Shown here: positions 8,473 to 16,661 of the stretch, in pieces
Layout of the letters: every line of letters begins with the position of its first letter
How positions within the stretch are numbered: the first letter of the stretch is position 1
Assembly: GCA_026705605.1 (NCBI GenBank)
Contig: JAPPAK010000001.1
Location: 124,001 to 188,000 of the forward strand
Reading direction: 5' to 3'
Origin: Chloroflexota bacterium
Lineage (GTDB): Bacteria; Chloroflexota; Dehalococcoidia; Tepidiformales; Tepidiformaceae
DNA: 64,000 nt
Notes under the pieces: generated by a model
Told to the model about the DNA's origin: nothing
The model's database searches: none
What the model saw: only the letters and a program-made list of their open reading frames with translations
Program-made: the position numbers and the translations under genes

Positions 8473-8991
8473 CTACGATTCCGACTTCTGGTATTGCTGC
8501 ATCACCTGCCGGTTGCGCGAGGACGTCCCCAGGATCGGTGGGATCAACCCCGAAGCCTGGTCGATCATGCCTGCCTCGGCGCAGAGCGCCCGGAACAGGG
8601 CGATCATGCGGTCACGCTCCTCCGGCGGCTCGTACTCGCGGAAGACCGAGCGCATCTTGATGTCGCTCGCCTTTGAGACGTCGGGCACCATCTCGAAGAC
8701 CGGCTCGTAGATGTCCCGCAGCAGCTCCTCGAGCGCCGCGTGGTACTCCTCCTCCGACTCGCAGTCCTGGATCTTCTGGAATCGCTCGGTCGGCGTCTCG
8801 TTGGGCGTCAGGAGGTCCAGCAGCTTCAGGGCGTGCATCGTGCGATCCACGTCGATGAAGGGAATCCCCACGTGGTGCAGGTCGTCCGGGCTGAACCGCC
8901 GCGGGAAGTCCCGCAGCCGGTAGCGCCGGATCACGCTGAGGATGTTGACCATGCCGGCGGCCGGAGCCGTCGCGTCCGTTGGATGTGCCAT
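8473..8991 (-). CDS. DUF5343-like protein
   Basis: A 172-residue soluble helical protein. The pattern ALKLLDLLTPNETPTERFQ, followed by a helical region with LEELLRDIYEPVFEMVPD and a final helix LFRALCAEAGM, resembles DUF5343, a family of unknown function that looks like a winged-helix DNA-binding module. It lies between a Rieske oxygenase gene and two CoA transferase genes on the same strand, so a role tied to that operon (for example regulation) is possible but unproven. Confidence 0.65.
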   Translation of the reverse strand: MAHPTDATAPAAGMVNILSVIRRYRLRDFPRRFSPDDLHHVGIPFIDVDRTMHALKLLDLLTPNETPTERFQKIQDCESEEEYHAALEELLRDIYEPVFEMVPDVSKASDIKMRSVFREYEPPEERDRMIALFRALCAEAGMIDQASGLIPPILGTSSRNRQVMQQYQKSES

Positions 8992-9032
8992 CTGCCCTCG
9001 TCTCCTTTGGTGGTTGACCGCCCCGGGGCCGC

Positions 9033-10358
9033 CTAGCGGTCGGGACCGTAGAGGTAGTTATCGAGGGCGTAGTGCATCGCGCGGATGCGCCGCTCCTCGC
9101 TGTTCAGCAGGATGCCGCTGAACCCCTTGGAGTGGTACGACTCCTGCACGATCTGCGCCTGCGCCATGTCCTGCTCCAGCGCCTCGAACAGCTCCGGATG
9201 GTTCCGCGCCGTTCCGTACACCGTCGCGGGGCGGCGGGGCGGCGGCGCCCCGTCCGGCACGCGCGCGTACACCTGGTAGTCCCAGTAGCACTTGTTCGGG
9301 TCCGTCGGATGCGGCCGCGGCCGGAAGAACAGGAACGACCCGTAGGTGAAGTTGAACGTGAGGTTCGGGAAGATCATGTAGTGGAAGTTGTCCACCAGCT
9401 GCTCATCGACCAGCAGGTCCATGTCCATGCCGATGCGCTTTCCCCACTCGCGGCGCGCCTGTGCCAGGAACGGCGGCAAATCCCGCGACTTGCCCTCGAA
9501 CGTGTCCGGGTCGACCCCGCAGTCCTCCAGGTTCTGGCGCTGCTGGCGGGTCAGCTCGTCCTGGTTCTCGTAGCCGAAGCGCTGCGCCAGGTCGTCCGTC
9601 CAGCTCGGGTCGGGGAGGCCCATGCGGATCAGCTGGCGGCTGTGCTTGCCCTCGTCGTACACGTCCAGTGGCGTCGCCAGGTGGTCGAAGTACTCCAGCA
9701 GCTGCGGGTGCAGCGCCGGCAGGTGGTAGATCTCGGCGAACTGGTCCACCGCGAACTTCCAGTTGCACGACCACTCCAGCACGTAGTCGTCCACCACGTG
9801 GTACTGGTCCAGCCGGTACGGGTCGAGGTGCGAGGGCATCACGCCCAGGTACTCGTGCAGCGACTCCGCCTCGTCGTCCATGTTGAACCAGACCCAGCCC
9901 GCCCATGTCTCTACGCGAACCTCGGTCAGGTGCTGCTTGTCCTCGGGAATGCCGTTCACGAAGTGCTGCCGGTCGGGAACCGTGTTCAGCTGACCCTCGA
10001 TGTCGAAGGTCCAGAGGTGGAAGGGGCACTGCAGCTGCTCCGCGTGGCCCATGCCCACGCTCGGGCGAATGCGGCTGCCGCGGTGCGGGCAGATGTTGTA
10101 GTAGCCCTTCACCTCGTCCTCGGACGTGCGGATGAAGATGAACGACTCGCGCCCGATTTCGTGGACGAAGTTGTCGCCCACCTCGGGAATGTCGGCCAGC
10201 GGTCCCGCGTTCAGCCAGACCTTCGTCCACATCCGCTCCCATTCGAGCTTCGCGAATTCGGGGGATGTATACCGTTCCGTGTCGATAAGGCCCGTCCCCA
10301 TGTCGGGCTCTTCGGTTCGCCCCGTTGGCGTCGGGGCGGGGCGGTTCTCGAGCACCAT
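9033..10358 (-). CDS. Rieske non-heme iron oxygenase, alpha subunit
   Basis: A 441-residue ring-hydroxylating oxygenase large subunit. The Rieske [2Fe-2S] ligands are C90-x-H92 and C111-x2-H114 (NICPHRGS and QCPFHLW). The mononuclear iron histidines lie in FAEIYHLPALHPQ (H212, H217). The start at 10358 has a GGGAGGG site; an upstream in-frame ATG pair lacks one. It is a close paralog of the gene at 16662-17990, especially in the last 60 residues. No ferredoxin or reductase gene lies beside it, so electrons must come from elsewhere. Confidence 0.95.
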   Translation of the reverse strand: MVLENRPAPTPTGRTEEPDMGTGLIDTERYTSPEFAKLEWERMWTKVWLNAGPLADIPEVGDNFVHEIGRESFIFIRTSEDEVKGYYNICPHRGSRIRPSVGMGHAEQLQCPFHLWTFDIEGQLNTVPDRQHFVNGIPEDKQHLTEVRVETWAGWVWFNMDDEAESLHEYLGVMPSHLDPYRLDQYHVVDDYVLEWSCNWKFAVDQFAEIYHLPALHPQLLEYFDHLATPLDVYDEGKHSRQLIRMGLPDPSWTDDLAQRFGYENQDELTRQQRQNLEDCGVDPDTFEGKSRDLPPFLAQARREWGKRIGMDMDLLVDEQLVDNFHYMIFPNLTFNFTYGSFLFFRPRPHPTDPNKCYWDYQVYARVPDGAPPPRRPATVYGTARNHPELFEALEQDMAQAQIVQESYHSKGFSGILLNSEERRIRAMHYALDNYLYGPDR

Positions 10359-10462
10359 CGAGCAGCCCTCCCTGCAAGGAAAATGCCCGCGCATCATGGC
10401 GCTTTGCGAGACGATCGGTCAACGTGTAGCAGGGGCGCCCGACGCCCCATTTTGCGCCGACG

Positions 10463-10491
10463 TTGACAGGCCGCGTGCGGCAGTGAAGCAT
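10463..10491 (+). promoter_or_regulatory. Possible promoter, TTGACA -35
   Basis: TTGACA at 10463-10468 followed after 17 bases by a poor -10 (AAGCAT), in the divergent gap between the Rieske gene and a SnoaL-like gene. The sequence TTGACAGGCCG also occurs at the strong promoter near 38231. On the opposite strand a TTGACC lies near 10425, so this gap may hold two divergent promoters. Confidence 0.4.
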
Positions 10492-10550
10492 GCGCCTTCC
10501 ACCAGCATCACCGGCGGGCGAAGCCGCCCCTGCAGCCCACGGAGGACTAG

Positions 10551-11051
10551 ATGGCTACGATCGAAGAGCTCGAAGCGCGAGTCGAATACCTGGAGGCCGT
10601 CGAGGGCGTTCGCCGCACCGTGTACGAGTACCTCCTGCTGCACGACATCCCCAACGTTGTCGAGACGCTCATCTCGCTCTTCACGGAGGACGCCATCCTC
10701 GACATCAGCGGCTACGGCGAGTCGCTCGAGGGCAGGCTCGTCGGGCGCGAGCAGATCGGCGGGCTCTACCGCCGCCTGGAAGAAGGCGGGATCTTCTCCG
10801 GCAAGCACAGCACCACCAACGTCCACATCGAGATCGACGGCGACGAGGCCACGGTCATCAGCTACCTCGAGGTCGGCACGGGACCGAAGCCCGGCGTCGC
10901 CCCCGGCGGCGGCATCTACCAGGAGCGCCTCCGCCGCGAGGACGACGGCCGCTGGCGCTTCGTCCACAAGCGCATCATCGGCACGGGCGAGCAGACCGTG
11001 CACGACGCCATCGACCACAGCTTCCCCGGCACCGGGGCCTGGCGCGACTAG
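10551..11051 (+). CDS. SnoaL-like (NTF2 fold) protein
   Basis: A 166-residue SnoaL-like protein. A short N-terminal coiled helix (IEELEARVEYLEAVEGV) precedes the cone-fold segment with FTEDAILDISGYGESLEGR, the ISYLEVGTG strand and RWRFVHKRIIGTG. A GGAGG ribosome site lies 6 bases before the ATG. Neighbouring acyl-CoA dehydrogenases on the same strand suggest an operon. Function may be hydration, isomerisation or ligand binding; not determinable here. Confidence 0.85.
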   Translation: MATIEELEARVEYLEAVEGVRRTVYEYLLLHDIPNVVETLISLFTEDAILDISGYGESLEGRLVGREQIGGLYRRLEEGGIFSGKHSTTNVHIEIDGDEATVISYLEVGTGPKPGVAPGGGIYQERLRREDDGRWRFVHKRIIGTGEQTVHDAIDHSFPGTGAWRD

Positions 11052-11071
11052 CGCCCGGCGAGAGGACCAGC

Positions 11072-12241
11072 ATGGAGTTCGGCTGGAACGAGGAGCTCGA
11101 AGCCTTCCGCGACGAGGTGCGCGCGTTTCTCCAGGAGTTCGATACCCCCGCCCTCCGCAAGGAGCTCGCCAACCGCGGCGAGGCCGCCCAGCTCGGCCCC
11201 GAGCAGACTCGCCTCCGCGAGGCCCTGGAGGACCGCGGCTGGGTGCGCATGTGCTGGCCCGAGGAGCTCGGCGGCGAGGGCAAGTCCCAGTGGTTCCAGT
11301 TCGTCATGACCGAGGAGTTCGCCAAGCGCGAGGTCCCCTACGGCTCCGGCTTCGGCACCATGGTCGGCCCCGCCATCCATCGCTTCGGCACCGAGGCGCA
11401 GCGCGAGAAGTACCTGCCCGGCATCTGGGCGAACGACATCACCCTCTGCCTCGGCTATTCCGAGCCCAACGCCGGCACCGACCTCGCCGCCCTCGAGACC
11501 CTCGCCGTAAAGGACGGCGACGACTGGCTCATCAACGGCCAGAAACTCTGGACGAGCGCCGCCGACACCGCCTCCCACGTCTGGCTCGCCTGCCGCACCG
11601 ACCCCGACGCCCCCAAGCACCGCGGCATCTCCACCTTCATCGTCCCCATGGACACGCCAGGCATCTCCGTGCGCCCGATCATGACGATGTCGGGCGGGCG
11701 CACGAACGAGGTTTTCTTCGAAGACGTGCGCGTCCCCAGCGACGCCCTTATCGGCGAGGTCAACCAGGGCTGGTACATCATCGCCAACGCCCTCGACCAC
11801 GAGCGCGTCTGGATCGGCGCCGGCGGCGGCCTGCGCCATATCTTCGACCGCCTCATGGCCCATATCCGCGAGAAGCGCCCCGAGCTCCTCGAGGACGACG
11901 TCGTCCGGCGCCGCCTCGTCGAGCTGGAGCTCGACCTCGACGTCATGGAGGGCCTCGTCCTCACGAATGCCTCCATCGTGGCCTCCGGCGACACCCCCAC
12001 CATGGAAGCCTCCATGTCGAAGATCTGGACCTCGGAGCTGCGCTACCACATCAGCAACGTCGCCATGGACCTGCTCGGCCACGAGGGCGCCCTCACCGAG
12101 GAAGCCGACGGCTTCGCCCCCCTCGGGGGAGAGCTCGAACGCACCTACCGCGCCTCCCCCATCCAGCGCTTCGGCGGCGGCGCCAACGAGGTCCAGCGCG
12201 ACATCATCGCCCGGCGCGGCCTCGGCCTCCCCCGTCACTGA
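11072..12241 (+). CDS. Acyl-CoA dehydrogenase
   Basis: A 389-residue flavoprotein of the acyl-CoA dehydrogenase family: FAD/substrate segment CLGYSEPNAGTDLAAL, then INGQKLWTSAADTASHVWLA, and the C-terminal helical domain with FGGGANEVQRDIIARRGLG. It precedes a second, more divergent dehydrogenase by 7 bases. Such adjacent pairs often form alpha2beta2 heteromers (as in steroid side-chain FadE pairs), so these two may be subunits of one enzyme. Confidence 0.93.
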   Translation: MEFGWNEELEAFRDEVRAFLQEFDTPALRKELANRGEAAQLGPEQTRLREALEDRGWVRMCWPEELGGEGKSQWFQFVMTEEFAKREVPYGSGFGTMVGPAIHRFGTEAQREKYLPGIWANDITLCLGYSEPNAGTDLAALETLAVKDGDDWLINGQKLWTSAADTASHVWLACRTDPDAPKHRGISTFIVPMDTPGISVRPIMTMSGGRTNEVFFEDVRVPSDALIGEVNQGWYIIANALDHERVWIGAGGGLRHIFDRLMAHIREKRPELLEDDVVRRRLVELELDLDVMEGLVLTNASIVASGDTPTMEASMSKIWTSELRYHISNVAMDLLGHEGALTEEADGFAPLGGELERTYRASPIQRFGGGANEVQRDIIARRGLGLPRH

Positions 12242-12248
12242 GCACGAC

Positions 12249-13331
12249 ATGGACACCACCCTCAGCGAAACCCAGCGACTTCTCCGCGAGTCCCTCCGCG
12301 ACTACCTCGGCAACGAGGTGCCCTTCGACCGCATCCGCGAGCTCGAACGCGAAGGCGGCGCCGACCAGGCCCTCTGGGAGTACCTCGCGGGCGCCGGCTT
12401 CCTCGCCCTGCCTTTCGCCGAAGCCCACGGCGGCGAGGGCGGTGAGCTCACCGACACCGCCGTCGTCCTGGAGGAGCTGACCCGCCGCGCCTGCATCATC
12501 CCCTTCCTCGAGACGACCGCCTCCGCCCTGGCCATCGCGCGCCACGGCGACGGGGCGCTCGCCGACGAGGTGGTCCGCGGCGTCATCGGCGGCGCCATCA
12601 CGATCGCGCCCGCGCTCCAGGGCTCCACCCCCGCCAACGGCGCCTCCCCCCGCGTCGTCGACGGAGCCCTCAGCGGCGAGCGCCGCTTCGTCGATTACGG
12701 CGCCGAGGTCACCCACCACCTCGTCGAGGCGACCGAGAACGGCGAGCCCGGCCTCTACCTCGTCGAGACCGCCGCCGACGGCGTCGCGACCGAGTCGCTC
12801 AGCACGATCGCCCGCACGCCCCTCGCCCACTGCACCTACGAGGGCGCCCCCGCGCGGCGCGCCGGCGGCGCCGAGGCGCTCCAGTTTTTGCGCCGCGCCG
12901 GGCGCGCGCTCTGCGCCGTCCAGTGCCTGGGCAATGCCCAGCAAGCCCTGGACATGACCGTCGAGTACGTCGGCATGCGCGTCCAGTTCGGACGGCCAAT
13001 CGGCTCCTTCCAGGCCGTGCAGCACCACTGCGCGAACATGGCCACGCAGACCCTCTCCGCACGCTTCCTCACCTACAGGGCCGTCTGGTGCGTCGACCAG
13101 GGCATCGCCACCGATCGCGAGATCGCCAAGGCCAAGGCGCTCGCCTCCCGCGCCGGTACCGAGGTCACCATGCAGGCCCACATCCTCTTCGGCGGCATCG
13201 GCTACACCGAGGAGTACGACCTCCACTTCTTCAGCCGCCACGGCAAGGAGCGCGCCCTCGCCTGGGGCAGCGCCGAAGAGTGCCTGCGCGTCGCTGCCGA
13301 CACGCTCGACGAGGTGCAGCCCTGGCAGTAG
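12249..13331 (+). CDS. Acyl-CoA dehydrogenase-like protein (probable heteromeric partner)
   Basis: A 360-residue acyl-CoA dehydrogenase homolog with a divergent middle domain. The C-terminal helical domain is clear: VEYVGMRVQFGRPIGSFQAV and AHILFGGIGYTEEYDL. It is encoded 7 bases after the previous dehydrogenase. Divergence of the FAD-side loops fits the idea that it is the partner subunit in a FadE-type heteromer. A YHS-domain gene begins just past its stop. Confidence 0.9.
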   Translation: MDTTLSETQRLLRESLRDYLGNEVPFDRIRELEREGGADQALWEYLAGAGFLALPFAEAHGGEGGELTDTAVVLEELTRRACIIPFLETTASALAIARHGDGALADEVVRGVIGGAITIAPALQGSTPANGASPRVVDGALSGERRFVDYGAEVTHHLVEATENGEPGLYLVETAADGVATESLSTIARTPLAHCTYEGAPARRAGGAEALQFLRRAGRALCAVQCLGNAQQALDMTVEYVGMRVQFGRPIGSFQAVQHHCANMATQTLSARFLTYRAVWCVDQGIATDREIAKAKALASRAGTEVTMQAHILFGGIGYTEEYDLHFFSRHGKERALAWGSAEECLRVAADTLDEVQPWQ

Positions 13332-13336
13332 ACCTC

Positions 13337-13537
13337 GTGTGCGGCCGCGAGGTTGCCGAGGGCGACGTCGACGCCATCACCGGCCACGTCCCCGGCGGTG
13401 CTCCCGAGCGCGCCAGCGGTACGGGCGCCAAGCGCTTCTACAAGGGCCGTTGGTACTACTTCTGCTCGCTCGAGTGCCGCCTCACGTTCATGGCCACGCC
13501 GGACGAGTTCATCGAAGGAACTGCCCCCGCCCCCTGA
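13337..13537 (+). CDS. Small YHS-domain protein
   Basis: A 66-residue YHS domain: VCGREV at the N-terminus and KGRWYYFCSLECRLTFMATPDEFI at the C-terminus (given here as one domain end) carry the conserved cysteines thought to bind metal. YHS domains occur in copper-handling proteins and toluene monooxygenase subunits. Between them is an unusual Gly/Ala-rich insert of about 25 residues. The GTG at 13337 is the best start, but no ribosome site is clear and translation may be coupled to the dehydrogenase stop 5 bases upstream. Confidence 0.65.
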   Translation: MCGREVAEGDVDAITGHVPGGAPERASGTGAKRFYKGRWYYFCSLECRLTFMATPDEFIEGTAPAP

Positions 13538-13563
13538 CCCCGCAGGCCCGCCCTCTGGTCGTG

Positions 13564-13569
13564 TACCCT
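13564..13569 (+). promoter_or_regulatory. Possible -10 element TACCCT
   Basis: TANNNT hexamer 33 bases before the ATG at 13597. No clear -35. Confidence 0.3.
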
Positions 13570-13596
13570 CCCCTCGTTCCGTAAAGGGGGACTGCC

Positions 13597-15348
13597 ATGC
13601 CCGAGATGTTTGGAATGGATGTGACCGTCGAAGAGAACGTCATGATCCCGATGCGCGACGGTGTGCAGCTGCAGTGCGACATCTTCCGCCCCGCCGGACC
13701 CGGCCCCTTCCCCACCCTCCTGACGCGTTCCCCCTACGGGCGAACCACCGGCCGCGAAGGTACCGGCATCGATTTCTGGCTGCCCCTCGGCTACGCCTAC
13801 GTCACCCAGGACTGCCGCGGGCGCTTCGGCTCCGAGGGCGACTACACCCCGCACCTGTACGAGGGCCCTGACGGCTATGACACCGTCGAGTGGCTCGCCG
13901 AGCAGTCCTGGTGCGATGGCCAGATCGGCACCATTGGCCAGTCCTACCTTGGCGCCGACCAGTACCAGCTCGCCCCCCACTCCCCGCCCCACCTGAAGGC
14001 GATGGCGCCCGTCTCCGGCACCGCCGACCACCGCCAGAGCTGGACTCGTCACGCCGGCGGCGCCCTCGAGCACGGCTGGATGGTGCCCTACTCCCTCCTC
14101 AAGGGTCGCAACACCCTCGAGCGCAAGGGCCTCACGGGCGAGGAGATGGACACCCTTGAGGGCTACCTCGATCCGCCCGAGGAGCACGGTTTCTTCGCCC
14201 AGCCCCTCACCCCCGAGGGCTACGCGCACGTCCCCCTCACCGACTGGATCGAGCGCATGAAGGACAGCGCTCCCTACTTCGCCGGCTACCTCGAAAACCC
14301 CGACGACGGCCCCTACTGGCACGAGATCAACTGCCGCCGCGGCTTCCACACCGTCGATATGCCCATGCTCCACTTCGGCTCCTGGTACGACATCTTCCTG
14401 GAGGGCACCCTCTCCGGCTTCGAGGGCATCAACGCACTCGGCGGCCCCAACGCACGGGGCAAGCAGCGCCTCCTCGTCGGCCCCTGGGGCCACATCGGCT
14501 ACTCCCTTCCCGAGAGCGGCGGAACCGGGGACCTCAACTTCGGCCCCGAGGCCGAGATCGACTTCATGGAGTGGCAGAAGCGCTGGTTCGGTCACTGGCT
14601 CAAGGGTGAGGACACCGGGATCATGGACGAGCCCCCCGTCCGCATCTTCGTCATGGGCGAGAACCGCTGGCGCGACGAGCAGGAATGGCCCCTCGCCCGC
14701 ACCGAGTACACCCCCTGGTACCTCCATAGCGGCGGCTCCGCCAACAGCCTCAACGGCGACGGCGTCCTCAGCCCCGAGGCGCCCGGCATCGAGCCCCCCG
14801 ACCGCTACGTCTACGACCCCAACGACCCCGTCCCCAGCCTGGGCGGCAACAACCTCATCATCGCCCGCGGCGCCTTCGACCAGCGCCCCGCCGAGGTCCG
14901 CGACGATGTCCTCGTCTACACGAGCGAGGTCCTCGCCGAGGACCTCGAGGTCACCGGGCCCCTGCGCGTCACCCTCTGGGCGACCACCTCCGCCGTCGAC
15001 ACCGACTTCACCGCCAAGCTCGTCGATGTCTACCCCGACGGCTATGCCCAGAACCTGCAGGACGGCATGATCCGCGCCCGCTACCGGGATTCAGCCAGCA
15101 ACCCCACACTGCTGACCCCGGGCCAGGCCTACCGCTACGAGATCGACCTGTGGGCCACAAGCCACGTGTTCCTCGCCGGCCACCAGATCCGCGTCGAGAT
15201 CAGCTCGTCCTGCTTCCCGCGCTTCGATCGCAACCCCAACACCGGCACCCCCGTGGAGAGCGAGAGCAACCTCGTGCCCGCCGCCCAGGCCGTCCTCCAC
15301 GACGCCCAGCACCCCTCCCACATCACCCTCCCCGTCATTCCTCGTTGA
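13597..15348 (+). CDS. CocE/NonD-family alpha/beta hydrolase (X-Pro dipeptidyl-peptidase type)
   Basis: A 583-residue serine hydrolase of the CocE/NonD family (peptidase S15-like catalytic domain plus C-terminal jelly-roll). The N-terminus MIPMRDGVQLQCDIFRPAG and DCRGRFGSEGDY are typical; the nucleophile elbow is GTIGQSYLG with the active Ser. The C-terminal part with VTGPLRVTLWATTS and PGQAYRYEIDLWATSH is the beta-sandwich domain. No signal peptide is seen. Likely an esterase or amidase. The gene end overlaps the convergent ATPase gene by 14 bases. Confidence 0.93.
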   Translation: MPEMFGMDVTVEENVMIPMRDGVQLQCDIFRPAGPGPFPTLLTRSPYGRTTGREGTGIDFWLPLGYAYVTQDCRGRFGSEGDYTPHLYEGPDGYDTVEWLAEQSWCDGQIGTIGQSYLGADQYQLAPHSPPHLKAMAPVSGTADHRQSWTRHAGGALEHGWMVPYSLLKGRNTLERKGLTGEEMDTLEGYLDPPEEHGFFAQPLTPEGYAHVPLTDWIERMKDSAPYFAGYLENPDDGPYWHEINCRRGFHTVDMPMLHFGSWYDIFLEGTLSGFEGINALGGPNARGKQRLLVGPWGHIGYSLPESGGTGDLNFGPEAEIDFMEWQKRWFGHWLKGEDTGIMDEPPVRIFVMGENRWRDEQEWPLARTEYTPWYLHSGGSANSLNGDGVLSPEAPGIEPPDRYVYDPNDPVPSLGGNNLIIARGAFDQRPAEVRDDVLVYTSEVLAEDLEVTGPLRVTLWATTSAVDTDFTAKLVDVYPDGYAQNLQDGMIRARYRDSASNPTLLTPGQAYRYEIDLWATSHVFLAGHQIRVEISSSCFPRFDRNPNTGTPVESESNLVPAAQAVLHDAQHPSHITLPVIPR

Positions 15349-16537
15349 GGAGGCGACCCTGAAGCGATTGGCGTGTGCCTTGTGTGCGTAGCATGAAGTC
15401 GTCGAATAGCGGCACGGTAAACGCCGTGTCCCCATGGGCGGGACTGTAGACCATCCCCTTCCTGATGAGGGTGGATCGACGGGGGGCCACACTCTCAACC
15501 TTTACGCCAAGCCTCTGGGCGATGTCCCCGCTTCGATGAGGGCCAGGGCCTAGCGTCGCCATGGCATACAGGTACTCCCGCTCTTTGGGTGTGAGCCGGT
15601 CAAGGCGGACTCGAAAGAAGCTCTCGTCAAGTGCTTGCCTGACGGCAGGGCGTGCGGCTGTCACGTCGTCTATTCCTATGGGAGTCCGCGGTGCTGCATT
15701 CCAGGCTGCTGATCCCCACTCCTGGAGGAAATATGGATATCCGCGTGACGCTCGGACCATTTCCGTGACGGCGTCGGCCGCAATGTCGATGTCTGCCTCC
15801 GCTGCTGGAACGGTGAGTACTTGGGCTGCCTCATCGAAAGCGAGTTCACCAACGCTCAGGAAGTCGAACAGCCTCTCTGCGTAGGACTTGGCGGCGCCGG
15901 CGAGCCCGGGAACTTGGGGGAGCCCCGCCCCTGACAGGACAACCGGAAGATTCCGTTGTGTCGTCCGGTGAATGGCGACGATCAGGCCGGCGAACTCTTC
16001 GTCAGCGAGGTATTGAAGTTCGTCTACAGCGATGAGTATTCCTGTGTCCCTGGCGCGTGCTGCCTCTCCTGCCGCGACTAGGAGATCCGTCAGGTCTTCG
16101 GATAGGACCCCGGAGTCAGCCTTACCGACTGACGCATCAGCAGAGAGTTGGATGCTGGTGCCGTCTGGCAGTGTTAGTACAAAGCTCTTCAGGACTCCAA
16201 GCGCCGCAGAGACCACTGCGGAGACAGGCCCGGCTTGATCCAGCTCCAAGAGAATCTGGCGAAGACGGATTGCTAGGTGGGTCCGGAATTCACCAGTTTC
16301 GGGAGCCTCGACAAAGCCGACCTTGAACCCTTCCTGTGTGGCGATGTCGGAGAAGCGATTCAACAAGACGGTTTTTCCGACTCCCCGCAGGCCCAGCGCT
16401 ACGACGCTCTTGCCTGGCATTCCGGCGGCGGCTCTCCGCAGCGCGACTTCGAAGTCGCCGATGATGTCGTCGCGACCGATAAGCGCTGGGGGCTGTGTCC
16501 CCGCACCGGGGCGGTAGGGATTGAGCAGGCGTTCCAT
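15335..16537 (-). CDS. AAA family ATPase with C-terminal winged helix
   Basis: A 400-residue AAA ATPase of the Orc1/Cdc6-like, STAND-related AAA_16 type. Walker A is GLRGVGKTVL, Walker B is ILIAVDELQYL, a sensor-like VVLSGAGLP follows, and the C-terminus (LTPKEREYLYAMATLG to RRSTLIRKGMVYSP) looks like a winged helix. The DNA is visibly less GC-rich than its neighbours and no partner gene is adjacent, suggesting separate origin. Possible role in defence, mobile-element biology or regulation; not established. Confidence 0.85.
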   Translation of the reverse strand: MERLLNPYRPGAGTQPPALIGRDDIIGDFEVALRRAAAGMPGKSVVALGLRGVGKTVLLNRFSDIATQEGFKVGFVEAPETGEFRTHLAIRLRQILLELDQAGPVSAVVSAALGVLKSFVLTLPDGTSIQLSADASVGKADSGVLSEDLTDLLVAAGEAARARDTGILIAVDELQYLADEEFAGLIVAIHRTTQRNLPVVLSGAGLPQVPGLAGAAKSYAERLFDFLSVGELAFDEAAQVLTVPAAEADIDIAADAVTEMVRASRGYPYFLQEWGSAAWNAAPRTPIGIDDVTAARPAVRQALDESFFRVRLDRLTPKEREYLYAMATLGPGPHRSGDIAQRLGVKVESVAPRRSTLIRKGMVYSPAHGDTAFTVPLFDDFMLRTQGTRQSLQGRLLNEE

Positions 16538-16615
16538 CCTGACAGACCTTACCTCATCTTATGGACCTTATCTACAAACTGAGTAAGAAGTGCCAAGGTG
16601 TAGCTACGCAAAGGA

Positions 16616-16634
16616 GGCGGCCCACTGGGCCGCC
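16616..16634 (-). terminator. Hairpin terminator after Rieske gene
   Basis: A perfect 8-bp stem GGCGGCCC/GGGCCGCC with a 3-base loop lies 27 bases after the stop of the minus-strand Rieske gene. On the minus strand it is followed by TCCTTTG, a weak U-tract, so an intrinsic terminator is likely. Confidence 0.65.
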
Positions 16635-16661
16635 CCCTGATGTGCCTGCCAGCCCCGAACC

